Shown here piece after piece: positions 42,833 to 50,370 of a stretch of 64,000 nucleotides of DNA; the stretch's first letter is position 1, and each line of letters opens with the position of its first letter. Below the pieces are notes generated by a model that saw only the letters and a list, made by a program, of their open reading frames with translations, made no database searches and was not told the origin of the DNA. The DNA is from Streptomyces sp. cg36 (GTDB lineage: Bacteria > Actinomycetota > Actinomycetes > Streptomycetales > Streptomycetaceae): positions 1-64,000 of the forward strand of contig NZ_CP163521.1 in assembly GCF_041080675.1 (NCBI RefSeq), in the 5' to 3' direction. Made by a program: the position numbers and the translations under genes.

Positions 42833-43456
42833 TCATCGCCCGTGCGCCGGGGTGGCGGAGAGCCGCGCCGGACCCAGCTCGTCGACGGCCGCCCGGACGG
42901 CTTCCAGGGGCGTCGCGTACGAGGTGTAGTGGTCGACGGAGCTGACGTACGTGCCGTCGGCGCGGCGCATCAGATGCAGCTGGCGGCCGTCGATGAGGGC
43001 CTCGAAGCGGGCGGGGGCGGCCGACGGGGACGCGGTGGCCGGGGCCGGGTGCGCCTGGTGCGCCTGGTGCGGCGGCGCGCCGGGCAGGCCCAGGGCCGGG
43101 GGGAGCCCCTGCGCGGTGGCGCCCTGGGTGTGCGGCCCGTCGGGGACGGTGCGGCCCTGGATGCGGCGGCCACGGTAGGTCTCGTCGAAGGCGGCGGGCA
43201 GCCCCGGCGCGGCGGCCACGGCCAGCTCGCCGGTGGGGTCGCTCCAGGGGCCCGCGGGGTCCGCCGGCCCGGCCTGGGCGCGGGGGGCGGCGGTGATCCG
43301 GGCGAGGGTGCCGCCGGTGAAGGTGACGACGGTGAGGGTGAACAGGCCGCGCAGCACGCCCCGCCGGGTGGCGGGCGCGCTCCAGTGGCCGGGTCCGGCG
43401 CCGGGGCGGCGCAGCCCGAGGCGGTGCCACAGCGGCACCGGGTCTTCGGTGATCAC
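42833..43456 (-). CDS. melC1: Tyrosinase copper chaperone/co-factor MelC1
   Basis: A 207-residue protein from GTG 43456 with GGAG six bases upstream. A twin-arginine-type leader (ATRRGVLRGLFTLTVVTFTGG) carries the MelC1-MelC2 complex through Tat. The C-terminal MelC1 domain (FDETYRGRRIQG, FEALIDGRQLHLMRRADGTYVS in pieces, DHYTSYATPLEAVRAAVDEL) inserts copper into tyrosinase. It is longer than classical MelC1 (about 150) because of a Pro/Ala/His insertion (APPHQAHQAHPAPA). First gene of the melC operon. Confidence 0.9.
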   Translation of the reverse strand: MITEDPVPLWHRLGLRRPGAGPGHWSAPATRRGVLRGLFTLTVVTFTGGTLARITAAPRAQAGPADPAGPWSDPTGELAVAAAPGLPAAFDETYRGRRIQGRTVPDGPHTQGATAQGLPPALGLPGAPPHQAHQAHPAPATASPSAAPARFEALIDGRQLHLMRRADGTYVSSVDHYTSYATPLEAVRAAVDELGPARLSATPAHGR

Positions 43457-43934
43457 GCGTGTCTCCGTTCTGCCCCGGCCGTGCCCGGAGTGGTCGCACG
43501 TCGAAAGTGGCCGGGCATAAGGGGCATTCGGCACAACGACAGGACCCGTAATCCGTTCCGGGCAGGTTGACCGGACGGCCGTGACGTCGGCTGCGGGCTG
43601 TCGTTGGTCGGGGTAGGGCAGAGGAGAATGAACGCCTGCCGAGGTCCCGGAGGCCACCAGACTTCCGGGTCCTCGCCCTGCCCGGCCACGGTCCCGCTCC
43701 AGCGGCCCGCCCCGGACGCCCCGCGCTCCGGGGACCCGCCCTCCTTCGCGGACGACGGCCCCGCCGCCTGACGCCCCGTCGGCTGACGATCCGTCCCCTG
43801 ACGAGGCAGAACCTGACGGGTCACCAGTCCACGACACTCACATGCAGTAGCCGTGCGCTCGCTCAGCGCGACAAGGGCGATTTGTCGGATTAGCGTCCTG
43901 AGTGTCAGGTTCCACATCTCAGGAGATTCCGAAA
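43457..43934. other. Divergent intergenic region upstream of melC1
   Basis: About 480 bases with several repeated ctgacg words (about 43770-43820) and no credible gene. It probably contains the melC promoter and that of the small His-rich secreted protein. Confidence 0.4.
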
Positions 43935-44180
43935 ATGACACTTCGTCACATAGCTGTCGCCGCCGCCCTGTCCGCCGTGGCGATCCTCCCGGTCGCCGGC
44001 GCCGCCCAGGCAGCGCCCCAGACGGCCCGTACCCCGGCATCGGCGGCCCACCCGTGCGGGTACGGCGAAAAGTGCAAGGACCACAAGGAATACGGCCGTC
44101 ACGACCGCGACGACCGGGACCACCACCACTTCCACCACCACGGCCTGCTCGGCCTGGTGCTGGGGCTGGACGTTCTCTGA
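43935..44180 (+). CDS. Small secreted His-rich protein
   Basis: An 81-residue precursor; ATG 43935 follows AGGAGA with eight bases. The signal peptide (VAAALSAVAILPVAGAAQAA) is followed by a short mature peptide with two Cys (CGYGEKCKD), a His/Asp/Arg-rich run (HHHFHHHG) and a hydrophobic end (LLGLVLGLDVL). It could bind metal at the cell surface. Not a chaplin: the VPVNVCG motif is absent. Divergent from melC1. Confidence 0.75.
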   Translation: MTLRHIAVAAALSAVAILPVAGAAQAAPQTARTPASAAHPCGYGEKCKDHKEYGRHDRDDRDHHHFHHHGLLGLVLGLDVL

Positions 44181-44209
44181 GTCCCACTCCTCGGCCGGTC
44201 CGGGCATGA

Positions 44210-44253
44210 AACGGCGTGTGCCGCAGACTCCTCCGTCTGCGTCACACGCCGTT
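44210..44253 (+). terminator. Strong terminator hairpin
   Basis: Outer arms 44210-44220 and 44243-44253 and inner arms 44222-44228 and 44235-44241 pair perfectly around a tcctcc loop, with one internal C-T mismatch. It lies 30 bases after the small secreted-protein gene and faces the end of the DUF5949 gene. Confidence 0.85.
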
Positions 44254-44286
44254 CTGGTGCGCCCGGACGCCCGCCGGGCCCGGGTC

Positions 44287-44787
44287 CTACTTGCGCAGAC
44301 GGCGGGCCGGGATGATGCAGTGGCCCGCGGTCATGAGGTTCTCCTCGTCGCCGACGAAGGCCCGCAGCTGCTCCTCCGTCAGGGGCTTGCCCGGCACCGC
44401 CTCCGGCCAGGCGCGGGTGGCGAAGATGAAGTTCACCTCGCCCGACTCCTGCGCCGCCGCCATCCACTCCGGCGGCGTCGAGCAGTGCACGTTGAGGCCG
44501 GGCAGGGTCAGGACCGCCTGGCCGCCCTCCAGCAGCAGCGTCACCGGAAGGGTGGCGCCGTGCTCGATGTCGCCGACGGCCCCGGCGGCCATCCCGATCG
44601 CGTCGAGCAGCTCGTGCGCGGCACCCTCGGCGGCCTCCGGGCCGCCCTCGCCGTCACCCAGCGAGTACGCCAGGAGGAAGGCCGTGTCACGGTCCTCCGC
44701 GGGGTTCGGGCCGCTCCACGCGAGCAGGGCGAGCGTGCCCAACCGGGCGTTCCTGGACGGGTGTACGGCGCTGGAAGCTGTGGTCAT
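44287..44787 (-). CDS. DUF5949 family protein
   Basis: A 166-residue protein matching, from memory, the Streptomyces DUF5949 family: LGTLALLAWSG, FLLAYSLGDGEGGPEA, LTLPGLNVHC, PPEWMAAA and the C-terminal TAGHCIIPARRLR. There is no export signal; probably cytoplasmic. Function unknown. ATG 44787; monocistronic. Confidence 0.85.
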   Translation of the reverse strand: MTTASSAVHPSRNARLGTLALLAWSGPNPAEDRDTAFLLAYSLGDGEGGPEAAEGAAHELLDAIGMAAGAVGDIEHGATLPVTLLLEGGQAVLTLPGLNVHCSTPPEWMAAAQESGEVNFIFATRAWPEAVPGKPLTEEQLRAFVGDEENLMTAGHCIIPARRLRK

Positions 44788-45091
44788 GCCGGGACTCTAG
44801 CGACATCGCGGACGGACCCGGACCCATGGCCACTCGTTAGGGCGAATCGAATCGGGGGACGGGCGAACGGGGCCGGGCTGCGGACGCGCCGCGCGCGGGC
44901 GGCGGCCGGGCCGCGGCCCCTACGGCCGCCGCCGCACCCGGCCGCCGAGCCGCGTCCGGATACGACCGCGGCCGGGCGGTCCCGCACACCGCCCGGCCGT
45001 GTCCCCGCATTTCCGCAATTCCCGCCTCGAATTCACGGAATCCGGAAACATTCCCGTCGGACCGAATGGAAATTCCGGGCCGACGCCCTCA
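44788..45091. other. Intergenic region
   Basis: About 300 bases, GC-rich with ggccgc runs, between two leftward genes. It contains a ggaaattccgg patch near 45067 and presumably the DUF5949 promoter. No gene is seen. Confidence 0.4.
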
Positions 45092-45400
45092 TCACTTTCC
45101 GATCGGAAGACCGCCGAGAAGCTTCCCCGGGGAAATCCCGTTGGTGTGGTTCATTCCACCGACGGCCTCCTGGGCCGTGTGGAAGAGCGAGTCCGGCTTG
45201 TTCGGGTTCAGGGCGTCCGTCTGGACGACCGTCGGCGTCGGGTCGGCGAGCGCACGGGTCGTGAGGGCCTCCACACCGCCGTTGAGGCTGGTGGGGGCCA
45301 TGCCCGCGGTGTCGAAGCCGCTCGCCGCGAACGCCGGGGCCGCGGCCCCCACGACGGCCAGGGAACCGGCAACGACCGCGGCAACCTTCATCGGCTTCAT
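45092..45400 (-). CDS. Small secreted protein of unknown function
   Basis: A 102-residue precursor. Of three consecutive ATGs, that at 45400 has the best spacing (six) from AAGGA. A signal peptide ends at APAFA. The ~75-residue mature chain has no Cys and reads PTSLNGGVEALTTRALADP, NPNKPDSLF, EAVGGMNHTNG and ends LLGGLPIGK. It resembles small abundant secreted proteins near the chaplin locus, but it lacks rodlin or chaplin signatures. Confidence 0.75.
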   Translation of the reverse strand: MKPMKVAAVVAGSLAVVGAAAPAFAASGFDTAGMAPTSLNGGVEALTTRALADPTPTVVQTDALNPNKPDSLFHTAQEAVGGMNHTNGISPGKLLGGLPIGK

Positions 45401-45707
45401 CATCATTCCTTCCCGGGGCGACTTCTGTCGCTGTCTGCGAAATTCCAGGTTTCACGCTGCTTCGTCCTGGCTAACGACTTCCGCGCCCCAGGGAAACCCG
45501 GAACCGGGAAATTGTTGCCGGGCCACTCGAATGAAGCGGGCCGCGCCGATACTCGTACGAGTAGCCGGATCGTACGAGAATCGTGCTCGTACGATCCGGC
45601 TACTCGTACGGGCAGGTGGGCGGCCCGGACCGCGCGGGCGGCCGGCCGACGGCAACGCAGAGGCGCCGACCCGGGGGCCGGCGCTGCTGCGTGGTGGTGC
45701 CAGGTGG
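45401..45707. other. Intergenic region dominated by a long palindrome
   Basis: About 300 bases between two leftward secreted-protein genes. The 25-bp perfect inverted repeat at 45554-45610 is the main feature. The stretch 45411-45553 upstream of the gene at 45400 should hold its promoter. Confidence 0.45.
45554..45610 (-). terminator. 25-bp perfect inverted repeat
   Basis: Arms 45554-45578 and 45586-45610 are exactly complementary over 25 bases around the seven-base loop aatcgtg. Each arm itself contains nested cgtacg and ctcgtacgag palindromes. It lies about 100 bases beyond the stop of the leftward gene at 45708, so termination is the simplest role; the nested symmetry could also make it a protein-binding site. 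Confidence 0.75.
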
Positions 45708-46436
45708 TCAGGAGACGGGGAGCGGGAGCGGGACGGGCAGGGGCGGGACGGGCAGGGCCGGGAGGGGGAGCTTGGGCAGGGCCGGGACCGGGAGGCCCAG
45801 GGCCCCCGTCACCGCGCTGAGCAGCGCACCCAGCAGCGCGGTGGCGATCGAGGTGACGTCACCCACCACGGCGCCGACGTTGGGCGGAGTGGCCGTCAGG
45901 TCCTTCACCAGCTGGTCGACGGCCTTCTGTACGGTCGCGAGTGCGTCGGCCACGGGATCCGCCGCCTTCGCCGCCGGGGCGCCGTTCGTGGCGGCCTTCG
46001 CCACCGGCAGCGCGGGGAGCGGCAGCGCGGGCACGGGCAGGGGGAGGGGCAGCGGCAGGCTCGCGGGCGGGGTCGCCGGAGTGGCGGGAGTGGCCGGAGT
46101 GGCCGGGGCCGCCGCGGCCGTGAGCTTGGCGATCGCGGCCTTCACCGCGTCCACCAGCTTGGTCAGCGCCTCGGGGGTCAGGCCGCCCTTGCCCACCGCG
46201 GCGACTAGGTCGTTGATCGGGCCGATCACCCCGGCGAGATCGCCGATCTTGCTGAGCGGAGCCATGGCGGTATCGAGACCGGGGACGGGGGGCAGCGGGG
46301 CCTCGGCGCTGATCGCGGCGGTCCGCAGGTTCGGCTGCTCGGCGGCGGTCGCGGAGCCGGCGGCTCCGACGATGCCGGCGACCATGGCGGCGGAGACGGC
46401 GGTTGCGGTGAGGCGGGAAGAGACACGACCACGCAT
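45708..46436 (-). CDS. Secreted Ala/Pro/Leu-rich protein
   Basis: A 242-residue precursor from ATG 46436 (AAGGAG ten bases upstream). The signal peptide (ATAVSAAMVAGIVGAAGSATAA) precedes a helical segment (LTKLVDAVKAAIAKLTAAAA), then PATPATPATP, LPLPLPLPVPALPLPALP, a second helical segment (ADALATVQKAVDQLVKDL) and a C-terminal run of PALP/PLPV repeats. There are no Cys and no anchor. Possibly a structural coat protein of aerial hyphae; no family recognised. Confidence 0.75.
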   Translation of the reverse strand: MRGRVSSRLTATAVSAAMVAGIVGAAGSATAAEQPNLRTAAISAEAPLPPVPGLDTAMAPLSKIGDLAGVIGPINDLVAAVGKGGLTPEALTKLVDAVKAAIAKLTAAAAPATPATPATPATPPASLPLPLPLPVPALPLPALPVAKAATNGAPAAKAADPVADALATVQKAVDQLVKDLTATPPNVGAVVGDVTSIATALLGALLSAVTGALGLPVPALPKLPLPALPVPPLPVPLPLPVS

Positions 46437-46662
46437 GGAACGGGGTCTCCTTCGGTGAGGGAGCAGATGACCCTCACCTTCGGCGGGGACCGACACGCCT
46501 GCAACCGGATGATCACACCGCGTGATCATCTGACCCGTCCTCACCTTCCTGAGCTGGGACAACAGATGGCGGGGCCCTGACGGGCCGTACGTCCGATCGG
46601 GGTCCGCGTCCCCCGTACGGCCCAGCGGCGGGGCCGCGCGGGCACGGCCGCGGCAACGCGGA

Positions 46663-46690
46663 ACCGCCCTCCCCCGAGGGGAAGGGCGGT
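46663..46690 (-). terminator. Terminator of the downstream chaplin
   Basis: Arms accgccct (46663-46670) and agggcggt (46683-46690) enclose a second short cccc/gggg stem. It lies about 40 bases past the stop of the leftward chaplin gene at 46729. Confidence 0.7.
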
Positions 46691-46728
46691 CCGGGTACGG
46701 CTGGGCCGTGCGCTGACGTGATCGGACG

Positions 46729-46968
46729 TCAGTTGTTGACGCAGGTGTTGCCGAACGCCGGGTTCAGCAGGGCGATCACGTTCACGGTGTTGCCGCAGAC
46801 GTTCACCGGCACGTGGATCGGCACCTGGGCGAAGTTGCCGGACAGGACGCCCGGGGAGTTGGTCGCCGCACCCGACGCGTGGCTGTCGGCGGCGGCGACG
46901 CCGGCGCCGCCGGCGACGGCCGCGGCGGCGGCAGCGGAGAGAGCGAGGGCCTTAGCGGTACGCGACAT
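46729..46968 (-). CDS. Short chaplin
   Basis: A 79-residue precursor; ATG 46968 (MSRTAKAL) follows GAGGAG with nine bases. The signal peptide ends at VAAADS. The chaplin domain is canonical: NSPGVLSGNFAQVPIHVPVN (motif start), CG, then NVIALLNPAFGNTCVNN with both Cys. It lies 100 bases downstream of another short chaplin on the same strand; one of the two corresponds by position to S. coelicolor chpF, the other is an extra copy. Assembles into the hydrophobic amyloid sheath. Confidence 0.92.
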   Translation of the reverse strand: MSRTAKALALSAAAAAAVAGGAGVAAADSHASGAATNSPGVLSGNFAQVPIHVPVNVCGNTVNVIALLNPAFGNTCVNN

Positions 46969-47071
46969 GAAGAAGCGCTCCTCTTGATGTGGGGCTGTTC
47001 GCCGGGCGTGGTCGCCCGACCTATCGATCAACGCAGGTCATGGCCCGGAGTTGTGGCCCGACTGGGTGAAG

Positions 47072-47323
47072 TCAGCTGTTCGTGCAGTGGTTGCCGAAGG
47101 CGGGGTTGAGCACACCGACCAGGTTCACGGTGTTGCCGCAGACGTTGACCGGCACGTGGACCGGCACCTGGAGCAGGTTGCCGGACAGGACGCCGGGGGA
47201 GCCCACGGCCTTTCCGTCGGCGTGCGCTCCGCCGTGGCCGCCGGCCGCGGCGACACCGGCGCCGAGCACGGCGACGGCGACGCTCGTGCCCGCCACTGCC
47301 AGGGACTGTGCAATTCGCTTCAT
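47072..47323 (-). CDS. Short chaplin
   Basis: An 83-residue precursor; ATG 47323 (MKRIAQSLAV) follows AAGGA with seven bases. The signal peptide ends around GAGVAAAGG, then a His/Gly section (GGHGGAHADG) precedes the chaplin domain: GSPGVLSGNLLQVPVHVPV, then NVCGNTVNLVGVLNPAFGNHC with both Cys. It is divergent from the exopolysaccharide operon that begins at 47610 and is first of two chaplins in tandem. Confidence 0.92.
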   Translation of the reverse strand: MKRIAQSLAVAGTSVAVAVLGAGVAAAGGHGGAHADGKAVGSPGVLSGNLLQVPVHVPVNVCGNTVNLVGVLNPAFGNHCTNS

Positions 47324-47609
47324 CACTTTTTCCTTTCAAGGCGACGATGAGGCACTTCATCAACGACGGGGTTTACGAATGGATACGGATGATCACCCGA
47401 TGGGACACTCCGAATACCCATTCCTGACGAAACCGGCTCTCAAATACGGCTACAGTTGCTTCCCATCCGTTGACCACCCGAAACAGCTGTACGCCGGGGG
47501 CTTCGGCCATCCGGCCCAGCAATGCGGAATTCCGTGACACAGGGCGCGGGAATGACACCCGTTCAGCGGGCCGCTTATACGAATACCTTCACATGGGCGG
47601 AGTTACCTC

Positions 47610-48881
47610 GTGCAGCCGCAATTCCCCGACGCCGGACCCGAACAGGAATCCGATCCCGAACAGGAATACGGGCCCGTACGGGAATGCGAATCCGTACGGG
47701 AATCCGATGCGGTACGGCATTCGGGGCCCGCTCCGGCGCTGCACGTCCTGCATCTGGTCCAGCCGGTGGAGGGCGGAGTGGCGCGGGTCGTGGCCGATCT
47801 GGTGCGCGATCAGGTGCGGGACGGGCTGCGGGTGTCGGTGGCGTGCCCGGCGGACGGGCGCCTGGCGGCCGAGGCGGCCGGGCTGGGCGCCGACGTCCAC
47901 GGCTGGGAGGCGACCCGCGCCCCCGGCCCCGCCCTGTTCGGCGAGGTCCGGCGGGCCGCGCGGATCGTCGCCCGGCTGCGGCCCGACGTGGTCCACGCGC
48001 ACAGCGCCAAGGCCGGGGTGGCCGCGCGGCTGGCGGTGCGCGGGCGGGTGCCGACCGTCTTCCAGCCGCACGCCTGGTCGTTCGAGGCGGTGACCGGCCC
48101 GGTCGCCGTCGCCTCTCGGCTGTGGGAGCGGGCGGCGGTGCGCTGGACCGCGCGGGTGGTCTGCGTCAGCGAGGGCGAGCGGCGCACGGGGGAGCGCGCG
48201 GGGATCGCCGCGCGCTGGTCGGTGGTCCCCAACGGGGTCGACCTGGAGCGCCACCGCCCGCCGCTGCCCGGCGAGGACCCGCGCGCGGCCCTGCCCGCGC
48301 TCGCCCAACTGCCGCCCCAGGCCCAGCTGGTGGTGTGCGTGGGCCGGCTGTGCCGCCAGAAGGGCCAGGACGTCCTGCTGCGGGCCTGGCCCGAGGTGAC
48401 CGCCGAGCTGCCCGGGGCGCGCCTGGTCCTGGTGGGCGACGGGCCCGAGGAGGCGGCCCTGCGGGCGGCGGCGCCCGAGGGGGTGGTCTTCGCCGGGGCG
48501 GTGACCGACACCGCCGCCTGGTACCGGGCCGCCGACGTGGTCGTCCTGCCCTCGCGGTGGGAGGGGATGGCCCTGGCACCCCTTGAGGCGATGGCCTGTC
48601 AGAAACCCGTCGTCGTTACAGATGTGGGCGGCTCGGCGGAGAGCCTGCCGCCCGGGCACGCCCTGTTCTGTCTCGTCCCGCCGGACAGTCCGCAGGCGCT
48701 GGTCCGGGCCGTGGGTGCTCTGCTCCTCAACGAGCCGCTGCGCGAAACCCTGGGCGACCAGGGCCACCAGCACGTGACCACCACCCACGATGTGCGGCGG
48801 ACGGCGGAGACGATCGCGGACCTGTACCGCGAACTGTCCGGCGCACGGCGCTCCGAACGCAGGGAACCCAGCTACCAGTGA
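47610..48881 (+). CDS. Glycosyltransferase family 4-like, first gene of exopolysaccharide operon
   Basis: A 423-residue GT-B enzyme from GTG 47610 (GGAG seven bases upstream). After an acidic leader with repeated EQE/VRE units, the N-domain shows LHLVQPVEGGVARVVADLV and VVHAHSAKAGVAARL; the C-domain has CVGRLCRQKGQDVLLRAW, LVGDGPEE, and the nucleotide-sugar motif EGMALAPLEAMACQKPVV. It probably adds a sugar to the lipid-linked repeat unit. Its stop overlaps the next start (GTGA). Confidence 0.9.
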   Translation: MQPQFPDAGPEQESDPEQEYGPVRECESVRESDAVRHSGPAPALHVLHLVQPVEGGVARVVADLVRDQVRDGLRVSVACPADGRLAAEAAGLGADVHGWEATRAPGPALFGEVRRAARIVARLRPDVVHAHSAKAGVAARLAVRGRVPTVFQPHAWSFEAVTGPVAVASRLWERAAVRWTARVVCVSEGERRTGERAGIAARWSVVPNGVDLERHRPPLPGEDPRAALPALAQLPPQAQLVVCVGRLCRQKGQDVLLRAWPEVTAELPGARLVLVGDGPEEAALRAAAPEGVVFAGAVTDTAAWYRAADVVVLPSRWEGMALAPLEAMACQKPVVVTDVGGSAESLPPGHALFCLVPPDSPQALVRAVGALLLNEPLRETLGDQGHQHVTTTHDVRRTAETIADLYRELSGARRSERREPSYQ

Positions 48882-50368
48882 CTGCGGACAACACCGTTCC
48901 CTCCCCGGCGGGGGGCGTTCCCGCCCCGGCCGGTCCGCGCCGGGGCGGCGGGGGCGCGCCGGGCGCCGTCTCGGTGGTGGAGACACCGCGCGAGGCGCCC
49001 GCCCCGCTCCTGCTGCCCGCCCGGCGCCCGCCCCGGGCCCGTACCGACGTCCTGCTGATGGCGGCGGACGCGGGCGCGACGCTGCTCGGGGGCGTGGTGG
49101 GCGCCGCCCCGCTCGCCCCGGCGGGCACGGCCGCGCTCGTCCTGTGCGTCCTGCTGCTCAACGCGCACGCGGGCCTGTACCGGCCGGGCGGGATCACCGT
49201 GGCGCACCGCGCCCTGGACGAGGCGCCCGCGCTGCTGTTCCGGGCCGTGTTCGCCTGGGCCGTGATGGCCGCCGCCGTCGCGGCCGTCGGCCCCGAACTG
49301 GCCCTGGAACCGGGGGAGCTCGCCGGGTGCTGCGCCGCCACGGCGGGCGTGATGCTGGCGGCGCGCGCCCTGGCGTACGGCGTACGAAAGCGCAGGGCGG
49401 CGCGCGCGCCGCGCTCCGCGCTGGTGGTCGGCCCGGCCCCGGCGGCCCTCAAGCTCACCGCCGCGCTCGGCCGCCGCCCGCAGGGCGGGGTGCGGCCGGT
49501 GGGCGTGGTGACCCCCATCGGCACCGCCGCCCCCGACTCCGCCGGGGTGCCGGTGCTGCGCACCATCGAGGAGGTGCAGCGCGCGCTCGTCCAGAACGGC
49601 GTCCGGGACGTCCTGTTCACCGACGCCGACGCGGGCGCCGACCACTCCGTGCTCCTCGGCCAGCTGGAGGGCTGGGGCTGCGCCCTCTGGTACGTGGACA
49701 CCCGCGCCCCGGGCGCCGCCTCGGGCGGGCCGGGCGCGGAGCTCGCCGCGTTCCCGGTGCGCCGGGCGCACGCGGCGGGCCTGGCCCGGCCCGGGTTCAC
49801 CGTCAAACGGCTGCTCGACCTGTGCGTGACCCTGCCCGCGCTGCTGGTGGCCGCGCCGGTCCTGCTGGTGTGCGCGGCACTGCTGCGCCGCAGCGACGGG
49901 CCCGGCGTGGTCTTCCGCCAGGAGCGCGTGGGCCGCGACGGGCGCCCCTTCACGCTCTGCAAGTTCCGTACGCTGCGCCCCGCCGACGCCCACGAGGCCG
50001 CCACCCGCTGGAGCGTCGCCGACGACGAGCGGATGAGCCGCACCGGCCGGATCATGCGGCTGACCTCGCTGGACGAGCTGCTGAACCTGTGGAACGTGGT
50101 GCGCGGCGACATGAGCCTGGTCGGGCCGCGCCCCGAACGCCCCTACTTCGTCGCCCAGTTCGGCCAGAGCCACCCCGGCTACGGCGCCCGGCACCGGATG
50201 CCCGTCGGCATCACCGGGCTCGCCCAGGTGGAGGGGCTGCGCGGGGACACCTCCATCGAGGACCGGGCCCGCTACGACAACTACTACATCGACCACTGGT
50301 CGCCCTGGCAGGACGTGTGCGTACTGCTGCGCACGGCGGCGTCCCTGGTGCGTCCGACGGGGAGCTGA
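48878..50368 (+). CDS. Polyprenyl-phosphate sugar-1-phosphate transferase (priming enzyme)
   Basis: A 496-residue protein from GTG 48878. Four to five hydrophobic segments and a CoA-binding-like domain (~165-260) precede the C-terminal bacterial sugar transferase domain: RLLDLCVTLPALLVAAPVLLV, GPGVVFRQERVGRDGRPFTLCKFRTL in pieces, SLDELLNLWNVVRGDMSLVGPRPE, and GITGLAQVEGLRG. This WbaP/ExoY-type domain moves a sugar-phosphate onto undecaprenyl phosphate to start the repeat unit at the inner membrane. Coupled to its neighbours. Confidence 0.93.
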   Translation: MTADNTVPSPAGGVPAPAGPRRGGGGAPGAVSVVETPREAPAPLLLPARRPPRARTDVLLMAADAGATLLGGVVGAAPLAPAGTAALVLCVLLLNAHAGLYRPGGITVAHRALDEAPALLFRAVFAWAVMAAAVAAVGPELALEPGELAGCCAATAGVMLAARALAYGVRKRRAARAPRSALVVGPAPAALKLTAALGRRPQGGVRPVGVVTPIGTAAPDSAGVPVLRTIEEVQRALVQNGVRDVLFTDADAGADHSVLLGQLEGWGCALWYVDTRAPGAASGGPGAELAAFPVRRAHAAGLARPGFTVKRLLDLCVTLPALLVAAPVLLVCAALLRRSDGPGVVFRQERVGRDGRPFTLCKFRTLRPADAHEAATRWSVADDERMSRTGRIMRLTSLDELLNLWNVVRGDMSLVGPRPERPYFVAQFGQSHPGYGARHRMPVGITGLAQVEGLRGDTSIEDRARYDNYYIDHWSPWQDVCVLLRTAASLVRPTGS

Positions 50369-50370
50369 CG

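Noticed and set aside
43935..44180. Small His-rich secreted protein as a chaplin
   Set aside because: No VPVNVCG or LNPAFGN motifs; the two Cys are only six residues apart.
45092..45400. Small secreted protein as a rodlin
   Set aside because: It lacks the [17 protein letters not shown] box that is clearly present in the true rodlin at the right edge.
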